Shown piece by piece: positions 45,182 to 52,265 of a DNA stretch of 52,265 bases. The stretch lies in the NCBI RefSeq assembly GCF_030063355.1, contig NZ_JASISZ010000055.1, forward strand, positions 1 to 52,265, read 5' to 3'. The first letter of the stretch is position 1, and each line of letters opens with the position of its first letter. The stretch comes from Streptomyces sp. PH10-H1. Its GTDB lineage: Bacteria > Actinomycetota > Actinomycetes > Streptomycetales > Streptomycetaceae. Below the pieces are notes generated by a model that was given only the letters and a program-made list of their open reading frames with translations, made no database searches and was not told where the DNA came from. Position numbers and translations under genes: made by a program.

Positions 45182-45210
45182 TCCCCACGGCGACGCGCGA
45201 TGCGGAACGC

Positions 45211-45246
45211 CGAAGGCCCGGACGGCCGGTGCCGTCCAGGCCTTCG
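45211..45246. terminator. Bidirectional terminator between response regulator and hisS
   Basis: Stem CGAAGGCC-c-GGACGGC paired with GCCGTCC-a-GGCCTTCG, loop CGGT, 16 positions with one mismatch, in the gap between convergent genes. Confidence 0.75.
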
Positions 45247-45253
45247 CCGTGCG

Positions 45254-46516
45254 TCAGGCCAGCTTGGCCTGGAGGGTGGCGACCAGCTCGCCCAGGGCCA
45301 CCGGGGCCTGCTCGCCGCTCGACATGTCCTTGAGCTGGACGACGCCCTCGGCGAGATCGCGCTCGCCCGCGACGAGCGCGTAGCGCGCACCCGAGCGGTT
45401 GGCCGCCTTCATCGCCCCCTTGAGCCCCTTGCCGCCGTACGCGAAGTCGGTGGCCACCCCCGCCTTGCGCAGCTCGGTGACCACGCCGAACAGAATCCTG
45501 CGGGCCTCCTCGCCGAGCGGCACCGCGAACACGCTGGTGGAGGCGGGCAGTTCGAGCGTGATCCCCTCGGCCTCCAGCGCCAGCACCGTACGGTCCACGC
45601 CGAGTGCCCAGCCCACCGACGGCAGCGCCGGGCCGCCGATCATCTCGGACAGGCCGTCGTAGCGGCCGCCGCCGCCCACCGCGGACTGCGCGCCGAGTCC
45701 GTCGTGCACGAACTCGAAGGTGGTGCGGGTGTAGTAGTCGAGGCCGCGCACCAGTTTCTCGTCGTCCTCGAACACCACACCGGCCGCACCGATCAGTTCA
45801 CGCACCTCCTCGTGGTACGCCTTGCACGCGTCGCACAGGAAGTCGCGCAGCAGGGGTGCGCCGACCAGCTGCTTCTGGACGTCCGCGCGCTTGTCGTCGA
45901 GAACCCGCAGCGGGTTGATCTCGATACGGCGCCGGGTCTCCTCGTCCAGGTCGAGCTCGCGCAGGAAGCCCTGGAGCGCGTCGCGGTAGACCGGACGGCA
46001 CTCCTTGTCGCCCAGCGAGTTGAGCAGGATCCGGAAGTCGCGCAGTCCCAGCGAGCGGTACGCCTGGTCGGCGAGGATGATCAGCTCGGCGTCCAGCGCC
46101 GGATCCTCCGTGCCGATCGCCTCGGCGCCGACCTGCGAGAAGTGCCGGTACCGGCCCTTCTGCGGGCGCTCGTAGCGGTAGTACGAGCCGGAATACCAGA
46201 GCTTGACCGGCAGCGATCCCGTCTTGTGGAGGTTGGCCTCCAGCGTCGCGCGCAGCACGGACGCGGTGCCCTCGGGGCGCAGCGCCAGCTCGTCGCCGCC
46301 CTTGGTCGTGAAGGCGTACATCTCCTTGGACACGATGTCGGTGGACTCGCCGACACCGCGCGCGAAGAGCTCGACGTTCTCGAAGCCGGGCGTCTCGATG
46401 TAGCCGTAGCCGGAGTTGCGCAACGGCGCGGAGATCGCCTCACGCACCGCGAGGAACGTCGCGGAGTCCGGCGGCAGCAGGTCATAGGTGCCCCGGGGGG
46501 CCTGGAAGGTACTCAC
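45254..46516 (-). CDS. hisS: Histidyl-tRNA synthetase
   Basis: 420 residues from GTG 46516 (MSTFQAPRGTYDLLPP). Class II motifs: SGSYYRYERPQKGRYRHFSQ (motif 2), histidine loop LVRGLDYYTRTTFEF, and GGGGRYDGL with GWALGVDRT (motif 3). An alternative GTG at 46531 would overlap the stop of the upstream MBL gene as GTGA, the coupling used often in this region; sequence similarity to relatives favours 46516. The C-terminal anticodon-binding domain is complete. Confidence 0.95.
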   Translation of the reverse strand: MSTFQAPRGTYDLLPPDSATFLAVREAISAPLRNSGYGYIETPGFENVELFARGVGESTDIVSKEMYAFTTKGGDELALRPEGTASVLRATLEANLHKTGSLPVKLWYSGSYYRYERPQKGRYRHFSQVGAEAIGTEDPALDAELIILADQAYRSLGLRDFRILLNSLGDKECRPVYRDALQGFLRELDLDEETRRRIEINPLRVLDDKRADVQKQLVGAPLLRDFLCDACKAYHEEVRELIGAAGVVFEDDEKLVRGLDYYTRTTFEFVHDGLGAQSAVGGGGRYDGLSEMIGGPALPSVGWALGVDRTVLALEAEGITLELPASTSVFAVPLGEEARRILFGVVTELRKAGVATDFAYGGKGLKGAMKAANRSGARYALVAGERDLAEGVVQLKDMSSGEQAPVALGELVATLQAKLA

Positions 46517-46527
46517 AGGAAGCGTCG

Positions 46528-47238
46528 TCACATTCCTCGTCGCGGAGCCGGGGAGCCGGCTCCGGGGCCGCGGGCCGCTTCCCCCAGGTAGGGGTTGGCG
46601 GCGCGCTCGCGGCCGATGGTCGTCTGGGGGCCATGGCCGGACAGCACCACGGTCGAGTCGTCGAGCGGCAGGCACACGCGGGCCAGCGACTCGTACAGCT
46701 CGGCCGTGGAGCCACCGGGCAGGTCGGTGCGTCCGACGGAGCCGGCGAACAGCAGGTCGCCCGAGAAGAACACCGACGGCACGTCGGAGGAGTCGGGGAG
46801 CCTGAAGGTCACCGACCCCCTGGTATGGCCGGGCGCGTGCGCCACGGTGAACCGCAGGCCGGCCAGCGCGAGGGCGGCGCCGTCGCTGAGCTCCCTGACG
46901 TCGGCGGGCTCGCCGATGGTCAGCTCTCCCATGAGGGGCTGCCCGATGGAGCGGCCCAGGGCCTTCTCCGGGTCGCTCATCATGTAGCGGTCCTCGGGGT
47001 GGATCCACGCCGGGACGTCATGGGCCCCGCAGACCGGCACGACGGACGCCACATGGTCGATGTGGCCATGGGTGAGGATGACGGCGACGGGCTTGAGGCG
47101 ATGCTTGGCGAGGGTGTCCTCGACGCCCTGGGTCGCCTGGTGACCCGGGTCGATGATCACGCACTCCTCACCGGCGGCGGGGGCGACCACATAACAATTG
47201 GTCCCCCAGGCCCCGGCGGGGAACCCGGCAATAAGCAC
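46528..47238 (-). CDS. MBL-fold metallo-hydrolase (glyoxalase II-like)
   Basis: 236 residues from GTG 47238 with AAGGA upstream. Zinc motif THGHIDH near residue 56, then His in HAPGHTRGSVTF, Asp in FSGDLLFAGSVGRTDLPGG and His in VLSGHGPQTTIG. This is the YcbL/glyoxalase II-like group that hydrolyses thioesters; the exact substrate is not known. It is translated just before hisS, an arrangement common in actinobacteria. The C-terminal 20 residues are Pro/Gly-rich and nonconserved. Confidence 0.9.
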   Translation of the reverse strand: MLIAGFPAGAWGTNCYVVAPAAGEECVIIDPGHQATQGVEDTLAKHRLKPVAVILTHGHIDHVASVVPVCGAHDVPAWIHPEDRYMMSDPEKALGRSIGQPLMGELTIGEPADVRELSDGAALALAGLRFTVAHAPGHTRGSVTFRLPDSSDVPSVFFSGDLLFAGSVGRTDLPGGSTAELYESLARVCLPLDDSTVVLSGHGPQTTIGRERAANPYLGEAARGPGAGSPAPRRGM

Positions 47239-47459
47239 GTTCGTCCTTCTGTCGTCCGCGGGAAGTGTCGGCAGTTCACGAGCCTACCGGCGCGGGAGCG
47301 GCGGCCGCTAACCCGTATCGTCCCCGCAGAGGGCGCCCGGCCGGGCCGGACGGGTACTGGACTGGGGGCCGTGTGGGGCGCGAAGATCTGCCGCACGCGG
47401 ATTCACGTTCGAGCAGACGTTTTCGAGAAGACTGAAGAAGAAGACCGGGAGACGGCGAA

Positions 47460-48299
47460 GTGGTCACCAAGGAACAGCGGCGGCGACAGCTCGCCCGAGA
47501 GAAGTTCGAGCGGCAGCAGCAGCGCAGGACCGCGGAGCGCTCCAAGTCCCGCCGGCGCAACGCGGTGGTCGCCGCCGTGGTGGCCGTCGTGGTCGCCGCC
47601 GGTGCCACGGCGTACGCGACGGGCAGCCTGGGCGGCAAGGACAAGGCGAAGACCGACGCGGCGGCCACCACGCCGCCGCCGGCCTCCAAGGCGCCGGACC
47701 CGTGCGCCAAGCCGGGCGCGGGCGTCCCGGGGAAGGCGCAGTGGAAAACGGAACCGGCGATGGCGATCGACAAGAGCGCCAAGTACACCTTCACGCTGCA
47801 GACCACCTGCGGTGACATCGCGCTGTCGCTGGACGCCGCGAAGGCGCCGGCCACGGTGAACTCGTTCACGTTCCTGGCCGGCAAGGGCTTCTTCGACCAC
47901 ACCAAGTGCCACCGCCTCACCACCACGGGCATCTACGTCCTGCAGTGCGGCGACCCGACGGGCACCGGACAGGGCGGACCCGGCTACAAGATTCCGGACG
48001 AGAACCTGAAGGACACCGCCATCGCGAAGGGCACTTATCCGGCCGGGACGGTCGCGATGGCGAATCAGTACAACGCCCAGGCAGCCACGGGCCGGAACTC
48101 GGGCGGCAGCCAGTTCTTCCTGGTCTACAAGGACAGTCCGCTGCCGGCCGACTACACACCGTTCGGCACGATCGGCGCCGACGGCATGAAGGTGCTGCAG
48201 AAGATCGCGGCAGCGGGTGCGCAGGCGCCCGACGCCCAGCAGAACACCGCCCCGAACGCGACCGTGGTGATCGACAAGGCGGTCGTCAAGCAGTCGTGA
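47460..48299 (+). CDS. Membrane-anchored peptidyl-prolyl cis-trans isomerase (cyclophilin type)
   Basis: 279 residues from GTG 47460 (GGGAGA upstream). A basic cytoplasmic segment, one membrane span (about 34-52, NAVVAAVVAVVVAAGATAYA), an Ala/Pro linker with Lys and a cyclophilin domain outside. The domain keeps KCHRL with the catalytic Arg, LQCGDPTGTGQGGPGYKIPD and NSGGSQFFLVY. Two cysteines (C135-type positions near TTCGD and KCHR) might pair outside the cell. It is likely a folding helper for secreted proteins and is divergent from the MBL gene. Confidence 0.92.
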   Translation: MVTKEQRRRQLAREKFERQQQRRTAERSKSRRRNAVVAAVVAVVVAAGATAYATGSLGGKDKAKTDAAATTPPPASKAPDPCAKPGAGVPGKAQWKTEPAMAIDKSAKYTFTLQTTCGDIALSLDAAKAPATVNSFTFLAGKGFFDHTKCHRLTTTGIYVLQCGDPTGTGQGGPGYKIPDENLKDTAIAKGTYPAGTVAMANQYNAQAATGRNSGGSQFFLVYKDSPLPADYTPFGTIGADGMKVLQKIAAAGAQAPDAQQNTAPNATVVIDKAVVKQS

Positions 48300-48472
48300 A
48301 CCCCTGATGAACGGGGCCCCGGCGGTAAATTTCGCGTGTGCGGGATGCGGACAGCCGGGGCGCCGGTCGCCTATGTTGGCGTTGGACCGGTCAGGGCGCA
48401 GCCCGGCCGGAGGAAACTGTGGACGATGCCGGCGAGCCGTACAACGGCCGGGCATCACGTGGAGGAGGCGCT

Positions 48473-49702
48473 GTGAGCAGCGACCCATGGGGCCGCGTCG
48501 ATGAGACGGGGACCGTGTACGTGCGTACGGCCGACGGAGAGCGGGAGGTCGGTTCGTGGCAGGCGGGGTCTCCGGACGAGGCGCTGGCCTACTTCGAGCG
48601 CAAGTACGAGGGGCTCGTCGTTGAGATCGGCCTCCTCGAGCGGCGGGTGAAGACCACCGACCTCGCGCCCAAGGACGCGCTGACCGCGATCGAGCACCTT
48701 CGGGCGTCGGTGACCGAGGCGCACGCGGTGGGGGACCTGGAGGCGCTGGCCAAGCGGCTGGACGCTCTCGTCGGGCTGGTGGAGTCCCGCCGCGAGGAGC
48801 GCAAGGTCGCCAAGGCGAAGGCGACCGACGAGGCCAAGGTGGCCAAGGAGGAGCTGGTAGCGGAGGCCGAGGGGCTGGCCGAGAGCGAGCAGTGGCGGAC
48901 CGCGGGCGAGCGGCTGCGCGCCCTGGTGGACACCTGGAAGGCGCTGCCGCGCCTGGACCGCAAGGCCGACGACGAGCTGTGGCACCGTTTCAGCCACGCC
49001 CGTTCGGTGTTCTCCAAGCGGCGCAAGGCGCACTTCGCGTCGCTGGACTCACAGCGCGAGGAGGCCCGTCGCGCCAAGGAGAAGCTGGTCACGGAGGCAC
49101 TGGCGCTGGCGAACTCCACCGACTGGGGTCCGACCGCCGCCCGCTACCGCGAGCTGATGACGGAGTGGAAGGCCGCGGGCCGCGCCCAGCGCGAGTCCGA
49201 GGACGACCTGTGGAACCGCTTCCGCGGCGCCCAGGACGGGTTCTTCCAGGCCCGTGCCGAGGTCTTCGCCGAGCGGGACACCCAGGAGCGGGAGAACCTC
49301 TCGCTCAAGGAGGAGCTGGCCATCGAGGCCGAGAAGCTCCTTCCGGTGACGGATCTCAAGGCCGCGCGCGCGGCGTTCCGGGCGATCAACGAGCGCTGGG
49401 AGGCCGTCGGCCATGTGCCGCGCGACGCCCGGCCCCGTATCGAGGCCCGGATGCACGCGGTCGAGCGCGCGATCCAGGACTCCGAGGAGAACGAGTGGCA
49501 CCGTTCGAACCCGGAAGCGCGGGCCCGCGCCGCGGGTCTGACGGGTCAGCTGCAGGCGGCCGTCGACAAGCTGGGCGCGCAGGCCGAGGCGGCCCGGGCG
49601 GCGGGCAACACCGGCAAGGCCGACAAGCTCACCCGGGAGCAGGAGGGCCGCCAGGCCCTGCTGGACCAGGCACTGAAGGGCCTGGAGGAGTTCGGCGGCT
49701 GA
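48473..49702 (+). CDS. DUF349 domain protein
   Basis: 409 residues from GTG 48473 with GGAGGAGG upstream. A second GTG at 48419, also behind GGAGG, would add 18 residues in frame; I prefer the later one because SSDPWGRVDETGTVYVRT is where I recall relatives beginning. The body is charged and helical with four repeats of the DUF349 pattern (WRTAGERLRALVDTWKAL; WGPTAARYRELMTEWKAAG; LKAARAAFRAINERWEAVG). DUF349 proteins are predicted coiled-coil, perhaps nucleic-acid-related; the function is unresolved. Confidence 0.88.
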   Translation: MSSDPWGRVDETGTVYVRTADGEREVGSWQAGSPDEALAYFERKYEGLVVEIGLLERRVKTTDLAPKDALTAIEHLRASVTEAHAVGDLEALAKRLDALVGLVESRREERKVAKAKATDEAKVAKEELVAEAEGLAESEQWRTAGERLRALVDTWKALPRLDRKADDELWHRFSHARSVFSKRRKAHFASLDSQREEARRAKEKLVTEALALANSTDWGPTAARYRELMTEWKAAGRAQRESEDDLWNRFRGAQDGFFQARAEVFAERDTQERENLSLKEELAIEAEKLLPVTDLKAARAAFRAINERWEAVGHVPRDARPRIEARMHAVERAIQDSEENEWHRSNPEARARAAGLTGQLQAAVDKLGAQAEAARAAGNTGKADKLTREQEGRQALLDQALKGLEEFGG

Positions 49703-49720
49703 ACGTTGCCGTGACATCGA

Positions 49721-49758
49721 AACGCCGGACGGGCTGGTGAACCAGCCCGTCCGGCGTT
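49721..49758. terminator. Bidirectional terminator between DUF349 gene and relA
   Basis: Perfect 18-base inverted repeat (49721-49738 with 49741-49758) with a 2-base loop, between the convergent stops. Confidence 0.85.
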
Positions 49759-49771
49759 CTGAGGACGAAAA

Positions 49772-52213
<2,442 letters not shown>

Positions 52214-52265
52214 GAGCACTCCTCACGCGGGTGGGAGAACCCATGGTATCGATCTGTGGCAGGAG

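Overview
This is a GC-rich chromosomal core segment of a Streptomyces-like actinobacterium. The evidence is the codon use (G or C in nearly every third position), many GTG and a few TTG starts, bldD and mihF, an S4 protein without zinc cysteines, and a gene order that from memory matches S. coelicolor from priA to relA (about SCO1475 to SCO1513). There are no rRNA, tRNA, CRISPR, IS or phage genes, and no gene-free stretch exceeds 300 bases.

Layout. 1-5099: priA (cut by the left edge), metK, coaBC, rpoZ, gmk and mihF on the minus strand. 5333-15495: the complete UMP biosynthesis block pyrR-pyrB-pyrC-(membrane protein)-carA-carB-pyrD-pyrF, also on minus, tightly overlapped, with PyrR-loop-like sequences in the pyrR leader. 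15733-16233: bldD, the c-di-GMP-dependent developmental regulator, divergent from pyrR, with a BldD box at its own promoter. 16521-23823: nusB-efp-M24 peptidase homologue, a P-loop protein, then the shikimate genes aroC-aroK-aroB-aroQ joined by 4-base overlaps, and aroE. 23835-29618: mltG, ruvX, alaS and two small membrane-associated proteins. 29792-30683: a decayed AfsR/LuxR-type ATPase regulator. 30698-32484: rpsD, with a divergent DUF2470 (HugZ-like) gene and a YciI gene; a DtxR/DmdR1-type iron box lies between rpsD and the DUF2470 gene. 32525-33874: rarA.

33885-40717 is the main accessory island: a gamma-glutamyl hydrolase, an APC permease and a FadR-type regulator on minus, facing a glutamine-synthetase-like ligase, an aldehyde dehydrogenase and a short-chain dehydrogenase on plus. 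Together they fit a gamma-glutamylation route for an amine, best matching the GlnA4 ethanolamine pathway of Streptomyces. The amine is imported, capped with glutamate, oxidised to aldehyde and then acid, and the glutamate is released. A nearly identical 18-base motif lies before the permease and between the regulator and the ligase, and is the obvious candidate operator.

40842-45181: a VKOR protein, then an ABC-2 exporter and a two-component system in one 4-base-overlapped unit. 45254-52213: hisS, an MBL-fold hydrolase, a membrane-anchored cyclophilin, a DUF349 protein and relA. Strong hairpins separate most convergent units. Locus numbers and family comparisons are from memory; no searches were run.
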